DNA of 34,718 nt from Exophiala sp. HKRS030 (taxonomy: Eukaryota; Ascomycota; Eurotiomycetes; Chaetothyriales; Herpotrichiellaceae), in contig JAHWDD010000027.1 in the NCBI GenBank assembly GCA_023897205.1, forward strand, positions 14,739 through 49,456, written 5' to 3'. A program made the translations under genes and the position numbers. How positions within the stretch are numbered: position 1 is the stretch's first letter; every line of letters starts with the position of its first letter. The notes beneath the pieces are model-generated. The model searched no databases. It was not told the DNA's origin and saw nothing but the letters and a program-made list of their open reading frames with translations. Shown here in pieces: positions 22,081 to 33,072 of this stretch.

Positions 22081-22879
22081 AGAGGAGCTAGGTGGGACGC
22101 AGAAGCGTTCGATACGAATGATTTCAAAGTTACTTTCAAACTTTCTACCGACAACAAAACGACCCAATTAGATGATGTCAGAATTAAACGAGCAGAACCC
22201 TTCTATATTTCGACTCAGCCGAGATCATGTAGGGTCTCGAGCTCTCGATTATATAGATCACCCGTCGGACGTGAGTTTCGCAGGGAGCATTCTATGAATG
22301 ACTAACAAGATGAGCGGACTCGAGACAATCGACTCGTCGCGCACTCATGCGAAGACGCCTTCGTTGACTACAAAGTATGCCCAATCATTCTCAATAATTC
22401 TTTTCCGAGCGTCTGTTTGTCCTGACGTGGCCATTAGTCTAGCCGCAATTATATGCCTATGATCGAATTATCCGACATCTAAATTTGGCCAACAGCGCGT
22501 CCACACACCAAGTAACACTGCGTCGCACAATCTTGGGTTTTGATGACGTGCCCAGCAATCAAGGCGGTAGTGCGATTCCAAATTCCGCTTGAACTTATAA
22601 TCGTCAAATCCAACCTCCGGCCATAGGCTTCCCCTGTTCATTAGTATAAAGCAATGGACTTCTCTGGTCGCTGAAGCTGCCCAATCCAAATTCTACCGCG
22701 CCTTTACGTCACATTGCTAATAAGCTGGCCGGATCGAAGTAGAAGAGCTCCGGAAAGCAGATGGAAGGTCGATACTCTTCATTTGCAAGCCCAACTCCAG
22801 CAACAATAAATACCGCATCGATAAACTTATCGTCTGCTCCTGTGCTGTTGAATCGGCAACAGCTTCAACCACTTTAGAT
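22081..22879. other. no recognisable gene
   Basis: Only a minus-strand frame at 22468-22689 without motif. Possibly the decayed 3' continuation of the HNH gene to the right. Confidence 0.4.
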
Positions 22880-23403
22880 GTCCGAAATAAATGGCAGTGA
22901 CAGCGTTTTTTCTTTTCAGCTAGTATCGTTCCACTGCCAGCGTATGTCTGTCTGTGGAGTTCTCCATTCGCAAAAGCCCATTCTGCTGCCTCTGCAAAAT
23001 CGAGCCATGATGACGCCGAATCGTCCGGAGGCTTATCGCTTTTCTTGGGCGAGGCAGTGTCAACGATATCAAGGTCTCGGTCTCCGACCCGTTGTGCTCT
23101 ATAGTTTTGTGAATGGGATCAGCCTGCCATCTGGGAGCGTGATGTCTTCGGGTGGGAATCGGCGTACAACCAAGCGGTATCGTGCGTTGTTAGCAAAGGA
23201 CTTCGCGTCGAAGACGATGTGTATATCGCTCCGCAAACAGACACTTTTAGACGGGTCCTGGAGCTTGTCTGCTCTGGACAAATCAGCGTAAATGGCCCAT
23301 GTTGTTATCGAACCATTGTCTTTCGGCGCTTGAGACTAAGTGTGCCATACTCCAAATCATCCCTCAAAATGTGTAATCCGGTAACCGCTGTCGATAGTCG
23401 GTC
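22880..23403 (-). pseudogene. fungal HNH-nuclease-domain protein, remnant
   Basis: The minus strand shows the order of the fungal HNH domain in three frames: TAVTGLHILRDDLEYGTLSL (like the 'CxVTG' start), then LSRADKLQDPSKSVCLRSDI followed by HIVFDAKSF (the conserved 'NDPxNxxxLRSDIHxxFDxxxF' core), then YRLVVRRFPPEDITLPDGRL..PFTK (the strand that closes the domain). A hydrophilic tail, KKSDKPPDDSASSWLDFAEA, follows in another frame. The central Cys/His zinc-site residues are degraded and at least two frame changes separate the pieces. Proteins of this family are widespread in filamentous fungi with unknown substrates. This copy is dead. Confidence 0.55.
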
Positions 23404-24344
23404 GTAATTTCTGCTTGCGGGATGCAATTCGCGCCAGGAGGGAAGGAGATTTCCACGTTGAAAGCTCTAGTGCTCAGAGGAAGAGGTGAGGACATAGTGC
23501 AAAGCCATTTCGGTTAGATACAGAAGAGCGACTCAAAAGATACACTCGGCGATCGGCGACTGCGACGTCTAAAAATAACACGTTGTTGCTCTTATTATCT
23601 TTAGTGATTCAGGTATGGGGGTTCACGATGGTCGTCTGAGGTGAGGAAAGTCTTCCATTTATTGCCCTCGATAATGGCGCAGGGAGTGGGCAAGTGTTTC
23701 GTCAGGGATACGGCCGGCATCGAGAGGAGGGTGAGCGGAAAGAGGTGTCACTGCCAGATTGTTTGATGTGGATGTTTTCAGGGATTCGGCGCTCTGATTT
23801 TCCAGGACGAGATGTGTGGCGCATACGGAGAGTATACAATGCCATTTCCATTTTGCTCGTTGCTCGCCATCACATATTTGAGCAAGAAGAATGCAGACAA
23901 CTCGGTGTGAGATTGCCGAGGTATTGCTCGAAAGTGGAAGCCAAGCACAACTTTGGCAGCGCCGCTTTTAGGTGATATAAACAGATCAAGACACCAATAT
24001 TAGCCTTACAAGCACCCTTTCTCTTGGGTGACTGCAAATGCTGCCTTCTGTTTTTGTAATCAGCTCTCGACGCCACAGCAGCAAGACACCGTACGTGGAC
24101 CACGACCTGTCCCTGGACTCGCTCTATTTGATGGATTCTCTACCAGCTGCACTGCGACCGGAAGGCGTCTTCGATTGAACAATCTCTCGTCACCAGAATT
24201 CCGATATCCATACAATTCGCCGGCCTGCGATCTTCTACTTAGCTCTCGAAGTCCGAGTAGCCGTCTATGGCGCCTGCCCCTACAGAGTAGTTTCGCGACT
24301 GACCGCATAGGTGGTCTTGAAGGTCTCCAGGTTCGCCTACAACC
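23404..24344. other. no recognisable gene; upstream region of the MHR-type regulator
   Basis: Frames at 23694-23975 (plus) and 24060-24359 (minus) are without known motifs. The last few hundred bases should include the promoter and leader of the gene starting at 24345. Confidence 0.4.
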
Positions 24345-26124
24345 ATGTCGCAAAACCATCCGAGGCCTCTGGCGCCCGCGACACCGATGTACCCCGCAAT
24401 GATTTCCGACCCGAACAAGTTTCGATTACCCACCAAACAGCGACGGAATATCACAACAGCATGCACCGCTTGCCAAAAACATCGTATCAAGGTGCGTACA
24501 TCTCAAGTGCCGTTTCCCGTGGTTTTCTCTGCAAAGGGTNNNNNNNNNNNNNNNNNNNNNNNNNNNNNNNNNNNNNNNNNNNNNNNNNNNNNNNNNNNNN
24601 NNNNNNNNNNNNNNNNNNNNNNNNNNNNNNNNNNNNNNNCGCCATTGGTGCTATCCGTTTATTGACCGCGATTCCTTTGTCTCGGCCATGCAATCTGGAC
24701 ACGAGACTGATGGAATATGCACGGCAGCTTTGGTGAATATGATTCTGGCAGATGCTTGCGTCAGTGGCAACACTAGATGACGGATGTAGCTACTAACCGA
24801 GCGTATCCCAGTTCGATTATGACATTCTGGACGACGATCATGTCCGTCCGTCGGACGAGAAACCCCTACAAGATCTCTTTTATGAGGAAGCCAAGAGATA
24901 TGCAGGGACAACAGCACGGAAGAGGTCCTTACCGTCGATACAGTTCATGGCGATCCAATGGATGTTGTAAGCCGAGTGGTATCCTTCTTTATGTTGAAGT
25001 CGTTGCTTATCGAGCAAAGTTTAGAGAACAGAGGCATCGACAAACTCGCCTATGTTATTATGCGAGATATGATCCAACATCTGAAGCAATTTAACAAGCC
25101 TGGTCGGTCTCAAGAGGCCAGGACACCACCTGGAAAAGAGCCAATCTCTAGTCCTCAGCAACTTGCGGCATACACTAGTTGGGCCATGTTCGTCTCTACT
25201 ACCGCTGCAACTTTTGCGGTTCGCAACCGGCCTGTGATGGAACCTCCTATCAACTGGCAGGCTCGTCTCTGCCAAGGGGAACCGGCCGACGTATGGTCAC
25301 CCTACCCCCGTGTTAGTCCTTTAGTAGTTGCCCATCCCAGTTGCTATCTGCATCACCTGAGCGGCTGGTACGAAATCTGCTACCACATCAGTCAGTGTGT
25401 TTTCGTCGACGACACTGCGAAGATCAACCCCGTCGCGCGTGACAGTCTGGAAGAGCTTCATCGTGACTTAACGACTTGGTATAACAATCTTTCGGACTGT
25501 GTCCAAGTTACGGGAGTCCAGACACCCCATACTTTGAGCGTACATGCCCAGTATCATTGGGCTGTGTTGGTATTATCAGAACTGACATTAACACTAGAGG
25601 CGGAGGATGACGACGACGCAACTCTCGCTCTTCTCTTCCCTGTTGTACGAACGCAAAACATGACCTCAGCCCTGGCCATAGCCGACCTTGTCCACCTTCA
25701 GTCCGTGTACTGGGGCGTCGACCATATACCCTTCAGCTTTCTCCAACCAGTCAACGCGGCCTTGTCTGTCGTCGTCAACGATCTCGACGGCGATCAGTGC
25801 AAATCGTCATTTGTTAAACTGGCTGTAGCCTTGCACGGTTTGTCTCGCCGTTCGGTTTCCGCGGAGAGCATGTTGCGTGTTTTACATCTCAAACTACGTC
25901 AACTGCAGCTTATGTCGTCGAACAATTTTAAAACCATGTTCAAAGACACCGATATCCAGTTTGAAGGCAGTATTTCTTCACCTTCTATTGGTGTGAAGCC
26001 TGCAGGTAAAGCTGCGACAGCATTTGGTGCCGGCCCGATGGCGGAATCTTATGAGGCATTGGTGGAAAAATGGAGCCAATTTCATACTAGAGCTCCATCT
26101 TCTTCAGATTCATCGTCCAGCTAG
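24345..26124 (+). CDS. Zn2Cys6/MHR transcription factor interrupted by an assembly gap
   Basis: ATG 24345 opens a 49-codon exon ending in the first half of a zinc cluster, RRNITTACTACQKHRIK, followed by a GTGCGT donor at 24492. The second half of the cluster and the linker fall in the 100-N gap (24540-24639). After the gap the frame reads HWCYPFIDRDSFVSAM..VNMILADAC, the start of the fungal MHR domain. A 52-nt intron (24760-24811, branch ACTAAC) joins it to FDYDILDDD..YEEAKRYAG. A 53-nt intron (24967-25019) then joins WM to FLENRGIDKLAYVIMRDMIQ. The last exon runs to a stop at 26122-26124 and ends in a Ser-rich tail. The C-terminal part includes the helical WYEICYHISQ segment expected in this family. 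The protein is a probable nuclear regulator with unknown targets and unknown total length. Confidence 0.85.
24540..24639. other. 100-N assembly gap
   Basis: Exactly 100 N's, the usual placeholder for a gap of unknown size. It lies inside the regulator gene, between the two halves of its zinc cluster and before the MHR domain, so the missing DNA is likely several hundred bases. Confidence 0.98.
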
Positions 26125-27970
26125 CAGAACGACTAACGATTTATCGACATACAAGAACTACACGGTGGGTCTAACGACTGGCTGCATCGTACGATAGAGA
26201 TATCGGAAGTTTTAAAGCGACTGCTCCCTAAGATAGAGACACTCTTAAGGAATATGGATAAACCCCTTCAAATATGAAATGGCAGGAATCGGAGTGGTGA
26301 ATTGATCCAGGTTTGTCTGTAGAGCCTGCGAAGTATAAGCCTAAGAGGTGGATTGCGATCAGTGGCTGGTTAACAGACAGTGAGCTCTTGGCGCATGCTC
26401 AGTCCATCTATATTATGATGATAGTAATCTTCGCCATTGGAAATTCATACGTATGTCACTACATCCATAAGTATACATCGACTTTAGTTAGGAGGAAGTT
26501 GACATGAATACCGTTCATGATTTCCTGGTCGTAATGTTGGTTGCCTCTAACAGGATCCTCGCTATACTATGCAGATCAGGGAAGGAAATAACCGCGATGT
26601 CTGCGTCCGACCTAGAAGGAGCGATAAGTCAAAAGGACAGTTGCGGTCGCTAAGGAATTGTCCAGCGCGCTGCTGCAATACCCAGGTGCCGGAAACACGA
26701 CTCCTGCTTGGAGAACGCTTTGACTGGATCTGTCAGGGGAAATTACGCCGGCGTAACATATAATGACGTCAGGATCTGTCGTCATGTCCTTCTAGCCCAT
26801 TGCAGCAATCTATCTGCCGGAAGTCCTCTGATGTTGGTCAATGAAACTTGCAAAAACCTGCCCAGGAAGGCTGCTAGCATTACCATTTCAGGTCAATGGG
26901 AAATGGTCGTATGTGGCACCGAGGAAAGGACTTTTAACGCAGTTAGCAATAGGGGGGTTCCCAGTAATGGATAGAACCTCATTAGCATAATATCAGCTTG
27001 TTACCGTGAATCACTCTAGCAATGTCTGGAGACAGAAGCCAAAGAAATCTGCGGCACACAACGGGCCTGACCTCTACTCTTTCATATATGTAAAGGGAGC
27101 ACACGCGTGGAACTTGTCTTCTCGTCTCTCTCGTCTAAAGGTGGGTTTGGTGGTGGATGCATATCCCGCCAGCTAGACAGACGCGTTTCTTCGTATCAGC
27201 GAATAAGCGTTCGAACGGCGGCGGCTCATGCTGACGCTGACCACTTAAGCATATATAGTTCGTATGCCGCGAAATTCTCAGAGCTTGACCATGTCCGGCT
27301 GGGTGTAGAAGTTACATCCTGGCACAGTATTGTTTTCTCGGGGTCTGTTCATATCAGTAGCTCTTTGTAATCCTGGCTACTATACGTCAGCCGGCGTGCA
27401 TCAGACATTGCGGCAGCTTGGGGCTGGGCATGTATGAAGAGTGGTAACCTTTATTTCAGATCTTTAGGCTCTCAATTTCCATGCATGCTACTTGCGTTCA
27501 GCGCTATAGACGAGCTCGACTCTATGGAAGGTTGTCCAAGTTGGGTGGTATCGAAGATTCGCGGAGCAGGGTCTTCAAGTGCCTGAGGGCTAGCTAGCTG
27601 ATGAGCATGAGCTACCAAGGTTGTGGCATCTCATCGCCGTGGATGCCAGTATGTTGATCAATAATAAGTCGTCTTGAGTCTTTTGGGCCGTTGAGTCCTT
27701 TGAGTCAAGACTTCCGGTTGTTCAAGATATAGGGAATGGATGCCTTCTGTAATTCCGCTGATAGATTTTGCGCAGACACTTGCGAGCCTCTGGCTTCAGT
27801 GCTACTGAAATCCAACTGAGGTCCGTCCATTGTTTGAGGTTGAGTCCTCTTGCCTGGAACATCTTTAAATCGTGATTCGGTCACCCAGTCAAGACTCTCG
27901 TCGCCAACAACAGGGTTTGAGAAAGTGCCCGCTTTGGAATTGTGTGCAAACTCCTACGCCAATGGAATAT
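26125..27970. other. about 1.8 kb without a recognisable gene
   Basis: A short protein-like stretch follows the regulator stop (GSNDWLHRTIEISEVLKRLL near 26170-26240), and frames at 26708-26974 and 27107-27370 lack motifs. The right end may be the decayed 3' part of the Zn2Cys6 pseudogene at 27971-28361. Confidence 0.35.
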
Positions 27971-28361
27971 TTAGCACAGCACGTAGATGGCATTCGACAG
28001 AAACGCGGATACCTCTAAGATCCTCATTGTGTCTGGATGCTTGTCAGGTTGGAAGTGAGGTGAACGCGTTATCGCCCGGAGAGCCTCGAGGAGGATCTCC
28101 TGTTCCCTTTCCAACTCGTAGATCATTGCGCTGCGCTCTTTGAGTTCTCTGTCGAGTTCATCACTGTCCAGCCTAGTCTTCTACCGGTCTGGTAGCGCAC
28201 CTCTGATCTCGACATTTTTTCCGCTCTCGATATACACATTTTGCGTTGTCTTTATCGCATTGGAGACATCGGTCCCCTCGGGAACATTTGAAGTGATGGC
28301 TATGACATCGAACGCAGGCGTGCGAGGCTTGTCGTTTCTTGGATGAACTTGCCGTATACAT
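27971..28361 (-). pseudogene. Zn2Cys6 transcription factor, frameshifted N-terminal part
   Basis: From ATG 28361 the minus strand encodes MYTASSSKKRQASHACVRCH and then a full zinc cluster, with Cys spacing 2-6-5-2-6 and the VYRERKK basic ending. A six-A run on the coding strand (28215-28220) then shifts the frame. With one base fewer the product would continue KNVEIRGALPDR, stop TAG (28181-28183), then KTRLDSDELDRELKERSAM..ELEREQEILLEALRAITRS, a coiled-coil linker typical after such clusters. The frame stops at 27971. A frameshift plus a nonsense codon make it a pseudogene. The TAG could derive from CAG by a C-to-T change of the RIP type. Confidence 0.7.
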
Positions 28362-29059
28362 GCGAGTTGGTGTGCTGGTCGTAATCCGCCGGGTAGGTCC
28401 TCCGAGAAACGACTTGTAGGTCAGCAAGCTGACTCCGTATCCTTCCACAATAGTCTTGATTCTTCTTGTGTCGAGTCGAAAACGCTGGCCCGTGGGGACT
28501 CAAACTGAATTAACTTAGTTTCTACCAATTCCGAAGAAAAGAAGTCTTGAAAGATACTTATCTATGCTCGAAAGCGGCCTTCGCCATACGCAACAAAGTC
28601 TATGTATTATGGGGCAGTGATATAATTCTGACGTCCGTCATACCGAAGCTGCATTGTGTCAACTTAACGTTCAAGATCCAACCCGCTGGATATAGACATC
28701 AAGGGTCTGAATAGCTGCTGCAGAGCCGCGGTTTTCGAAGTCCTAACGATTTCGGTGTTCAATTCTACGAATGAACCTAAGTCATCAGGGTTGCGGAGGT
28801 AACCTACCTGCAGAGATGTGAGAAATATCATTGAATCTGCATGCTCGGAATTCACCTTCGGGTTTCGCTGACCCTGGTTATGTCTGCCATGGCCAGCGAT
28901 GAGGTCATAATGGACGACGAGGCAACTTGATCTGCACAACGAATTAACCAAATTCGGCCTTCGTGCTTCTTGCCGAGTCTGTCGAACAGGCTTTCATCCT
29001 TCATATTCCGGTCAGCCCTATGTAATAAGCACGTTTCGCGCACGGAGTTCCTCCAGTAA
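28362..29059. other. no recognised gene; weak minus-strand frames
   Basis: Frames at 28852-29043 (MRETCLLHRADRNMKDESLF...) and 28664-28951 overlap. They might be two pieces of one gene, joined by an intron or a frame error, but no domain is recognised. Confidence 0.3.
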
Positions 29060-29175
29060 CACAGCTAAGTATCTTCCGAATACCTTCTTTCTTACTCCAG
29101 AAAGGCCCGAATCTATGCACAGCTAAGTATCTTCCGAATACCTTCTTTCTTACTCCAGAAAGGCCCGAATCTATG
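29060..29175 (+). repeat. 58-bp tandem duplication
   Basis: The unit beginning CACAGCTAAGTATCTTCCGA occurs twice, at 29060-29117 and 29118-29175, with essentially no divergence, so the duplication is recent. It lies about 240 bp past the stop of captain copy B, probably in its 3' UTR or just beyond. Confidence 0.95.
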
Positions 29176-29416
29176 CGCCTGACTCCTGCTTCTAGTAGTA
29201 CTTACCGATACAACACAGGAAAGCGGGCTTGTGTCGAGGGTCTTGTGCGCGATAACATAACAGAGGTCTTCGGAAGGATCCTTCGTAGAAGAAACTCCAA
29301 TCATTTTATGGTGAAGGCGATCAGAGGTTTCAGGCCAGATGGGACAGATTGACATCGGAACAAGTATAGCCTCGGTCGACATATAACAATATGTTCGATT
29401 GTTGTTTGATGATAGC

Positions 29417-31724
29417 TTATAAAACGAAAAGGTGTACCGAAGCGGCATGGTTCTTGAAATGCGACTTTCCTTCGAAAACCATTCCACGGCAAGCCACATT
29501 GTCGGGGCAAGGAATTCGGTCCTTCTCTTGAAAGTGCCGGAGGCGGCAGCGTTCGGCATGTCGCTGGAGGGAGTGCTTACCGGCATACCGTTTCTCCCGA
29601 TCTTCTTGGGGTAGATCACTGCACAGGCAGAAAAGACATTGGTGTTTCTGACACGTCAACGGGGATACACGCTCGAAGGTTGATGAAGGCGGGAGGTCAT
29701 GAGCATTATGTACGCTAGCCGTGGATTCTATTCTTGTAGCTGAAGATATTTCTCTCGTCGATCGTCGCTCCCGTCGTTGACACAGTCTGATCATCGTGAC
29801 GGAACATTTTATGTGTCGGAATAGTGCCTTGGGACCGGTGAATACCGCCGGGTCGCTCATGGCCGCTTCCGCAATCTGCCGTCGTTCGGGGATCTTAATC
29901 TGTGTCGAGTCCGACTCTGGAGCCAGGTCTTGCCCCTCAGCTGAAATTCCTTTGATCTGCTGCTGGATCGCCTCAACAGGAGCCGTTTCGTCGTACTCTC
30001 GCTGGCTGCACTTCAATAGAGCTCGCTCCTCGGCTCGAATCGTGCTGTTAACCATACGTTCCAACTTCTTATATTCCGCATGGATTGGCTCTCTTACTGC
30101 CATGCGAAGCACTCCGAAGTCCCGAAGAATAAGGCCGCGAACCCGATCTCGCGACTCCAGAAGCCGGTGGACAGATGGCAACCGTCGAACCCGATGGCTC
30201 TGTTCGTCAGTCAGCTTCCTCGGCCGGTTCGGATCGCGAAGACGTCCGATGCGACTGGCCGATTTGGCCGCCTGCGGATCGCTGTCCCTGTTCCAGAATG
30301 CGTCCTGCGTACTGTAACGAATCATACGAGACAGGTAATTCCGTTCGAAGATCGTTGAAGACCCAACATGATCGAGCGCAAGGTTACGGACGGCCGCGTT
30401 AGATTTGGGATCATCTAAGCGAGTGGCCGTGTCAGTGGGATGAACTCTTCTCGGCAGACCTGTTAGAGAAGCCCACTTACCATTGATGGCGTTGCCCAGG
30501 GCTCGGCGGAGGCAATACGTGGTCAGCGTCTGTAGGTAGCCCAAAGCCTCGCCTAGACGCTTAACCCAGGCCTGATAAACATTGTAGGTTAGAGCTTTAT
30601 CTGGCGATGTCTTGACGCCTTCCTTGGTGGCGACAGCACGGCGAAAGAAGGGAACGTTAAGCATATTGTTTCGCCACGGAATTGGCTGACAACCCTTTTC
30701 CCGCCGCGCCCGAAGACGGAACAGAATGTCGGGTGAGTTAAGATCGGGTGGTCCGAAGGCCGAGTCATCAAAAGCCAAGCTGACAATATGGGTGATGGGG
30801 CAGAAGATTGGGTTGCGGTCCAGATTGAAAGTGTACGTCTTCCTTTGTAGCCGCGTTAGCCTCATGGACTCCCCAACCAAGTGATGCTTACGGTCGTTTC
30901 CGCTTCTGCCGGGACTTCGTCTTTGTCAATTTCACCCCCAGCCGGAGCATGTCGGCATGAGTCTCGGCGTTCTTCTCGATATAGAGGTCCAGATCGCCGT
31001 ACGTCAAGTCCAACAGGGCTTGAGGTCGAGACCCGGTGAAAGCTGCCAGCAACAGAATCGCCGCCAACTGGAGGCGTTGCCGTTCATTGGGAAATCTGTT
31101 GATATCCGAGGCCCAGTGGTAACGAATAAGCTCGACGAAATCGTCCGCCTCCATGAGGGGTTTCTCAACCTCCTCATTGTCCAGGCCATATTCTTCCGTC
31201 AACGGCCCTTCAATAAACTGTGGTATAGCTTCAGCGGTTTGGCCCTCGTCCAATAGAGCCTGTTTACCTACCACGAAGATTTGTCTCATCACCGCCGGGT
31301 CCATTCGACGCTGTGTCCACATAATGTACAGCTGACTCAACTGCCGCCAGTAGGTCGTCACGGTGCTGGTTTTCTTGATGGTGAAGGTCTGAAGCAACCA
31401 ATGCAGAAAGTTCTCCATCCGAGCCGTGCCGCGTTCGCCCAGGGTCTCCTTTGGATCAAGATGGACCTTGTCACAGTATCTTTGTACGGTCAACAGCAGC
31501 TCGGTGCAATCAGGTCAAGTCACATACTCCTCGAAGAGGCGCTGAATGCGTTCAACGTGGTAGATAGTATTCGGTGCATACAACGTCGTGGGACGGGTCT
31601 CCGACAAGGCCTCCTCATATTTGCGGGCGAGGCCGTCGAGTGTGCAGACGTCCTCGCTAGTATGACTGAAGTATGAATCCCCCGAACTCAGGTTGACGGT
31701 GGTCAACTTCTTTCGGCGAGGCAT
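29417..31724 (-). CDS. DUF3435 tyrosine recombinase (Starship captain-like), copy B, complete
   Basis: Five exons (31724-31528, 31479-31272, 31217-30892, 30842-30481, 30414-29417) give 2091 nt and 696 residues. The introns are 48, 54, 49 and 66 nt, and introns 3 and 4 have GCTAAC and ACTGAC branch sites. The start MPRRKKLT is shared with copies A and C. The recombinase core has Arg199 in TGSRPQ, Tyr353-C-L-Arg356-Arg (box II, with Tyr where many tyrosine recombinases have His), His380 in LALDHVGSS, and the expected nucleophile Tyr391 in ERNYLSRM. The C-terminus (about 619-692) is a Cys/His-rich zinc-finger region, CLFCLC...LQRHAERC...CPDNVAC...HFKNHAASVH. DUF3435 recombinases mobilise Starships from a position at one end, transcribed inward, so cargo would lie to the left. 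Databases may call such proteins 'FluG domain'. It is in divergent pairing with copy C. Confidence 0.9.
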
Positions 31725-32285
31725 GGGCTTCGAAGGCACGAGGAGGAAGATCGAACAGGGTGAGGAGAGATCGCAGGCAGGGAGAGAAGTGACGAACGTG
31801 AGGTCGACATTCGGGCGATGCCGTCGTACATATCGTCCAGGGCTCGCGCCGCCAGCACAGTGGTGGGCAAAGAGCGGGAGGCATCAGGGGCGTCGCGAGA
31901 AGCGAGGTGACTTCGGGCCCCGTTTGAGCGGGGGCATTTCGACGAAGGGGCAGCACGTGGAATGCAGACAATTTGAAATGTGACAGAGCTCCACGGGTCT
32001 CAGTCTTAGAGTCTTCGACATGGGTTGGAAAGTCATGAATGCATGAATGCACGCGGTTGAGAATGTGACGTGAGACAGAGAGAGGGAGAGGGAGAGGGAG
32101 GGTAGGATAGTGTACGGGCGTTTGGTGTGGTACAGAGCGACCGAGAGCGAAGACCGTTGTACGTCAAATTATCAAAAGCGGCGAGGGGATAGGTGGAGCC
32201 GGTCGGTGCAGAGGGATCGCAAAAGCGGCTACGGACGTCGTCGCGAAACGGCATCCTCTGCGCCAGGACACAGACTTGAGGAATA
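31725..32285 (-). promoter_or_regulatory. leader/promoter region of captain B, left arm of inverted repeat
   Basis: About 560 bp upstream of the start codon, matching the region upstream of captain C (33073-33609) at about 90-95% by eye. The match ends sharply at TATTCCTCAAG (reverse strand, 32285). It contains a (GGGAGA)-type purine run near 32072-32105, lost in copy C. Small ORFs in it are not conserved between copies, so it is best read as a leader plus promoter and not a coding exon. Confidence 0.65.
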
Positions 32286-33072
32286 AACATTAAATGCGCT
32301 AGGTAGAGATACTAATTATATATAACTTTTATATTAAATGGTAGTGAGAAAAGAATAACCCTATAGATAGACTTTCTTATCATCTAGACCACTTTATAAT
32401 AAAGGGAGAACCTTAATATAGCTTGCTTATAGATTTTTTATGAGAAAGACTACTAGGGTAGAGAAAGCATACTAATTATATACGTAAGGTAGGGAGAACC
32501 ACCGTTAAGAGAATACCCTTATAAAGGTTATAGGTTAAGAGAATTAACTTGACTAGTGAGAAAGATATTAAGAGAGAATCTTAGATAAACCTAGTGAGCT
32601 ATATACTAGTGATAAGTATACAAGACAACTATGACTCCTTAGGATATATCTCTACGTAGGTGAGAATATTATAATAGGGGCTCTTACTAGATAATAAGTA
32701 TAAGGGAATAGGAGTACTATTAGTAGTCCTTACCAGATAAGATGATGCATCTATCTTTAGTTATTCAGACTTAAGTGATAACCTTATATAGAAAAATCTT
32801 ATAGGGAGTACCTATAAAGAACTCACTAACCGCATAAGAACCCTTTAGGTAATAAACCCCTAGTGCTAGTAGAGAGGCTAAAAGGTTATTTAGGGAGAAG
32901 TCTAGAGAGAGGTATTTAGAGGTTAATAGGGAATAAATTATGTGGGTCTTATGCGAAAGAATAGTGTAATCTATATACTATATAACCTAGCGATAAGATA
33001 AGAGATTATTTAAGTGAATCATAATAACCCATAATAGGGAGAATATTTTGGGAGAGTCTAAATATATATAAC
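32286..33072. other. AT-rich spacer between divergent captains
   Basis: 787 bp, dominated by TpA-rich text such as TAATTATATATAAC, with few CpG and CpA dinucleotides and no usable ORF. Base composition changes abruptly at both edges where the captain leaders begin. This resembles DNA that has undergone repeat-induced point mutation, or a naturally AT-rich insertion target. It must hold or adjoin the upstream sequences of both captains. Minor internal inverted matches exist, such as CGCATAAGAACCC near 32831 and GGGTCTTATGCG near 32944. Confidence 0.85.

Noticed and set aside
24060..24359. Arg-rich minus-strand ORF
   Set aside because: Low-complexity basic composition, lies opposite the leader of the MHR regulator, no family match.
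29432..30402. Plus-strand ORFs of 60-173 codons opposite captain B
   Set aside because: They are shadows of the recombinase coding sequence, and equivalent frames lie opposite copy A.
30415..30480. Reading through intron 4 of captain B (22 in-frame codons)
   Set aside because: Removing it joins GNAIN to DDPKSNAAVRNLALDH, the expected DUF3435 order, and the 66-nt length and splice signals are kept in copy A.
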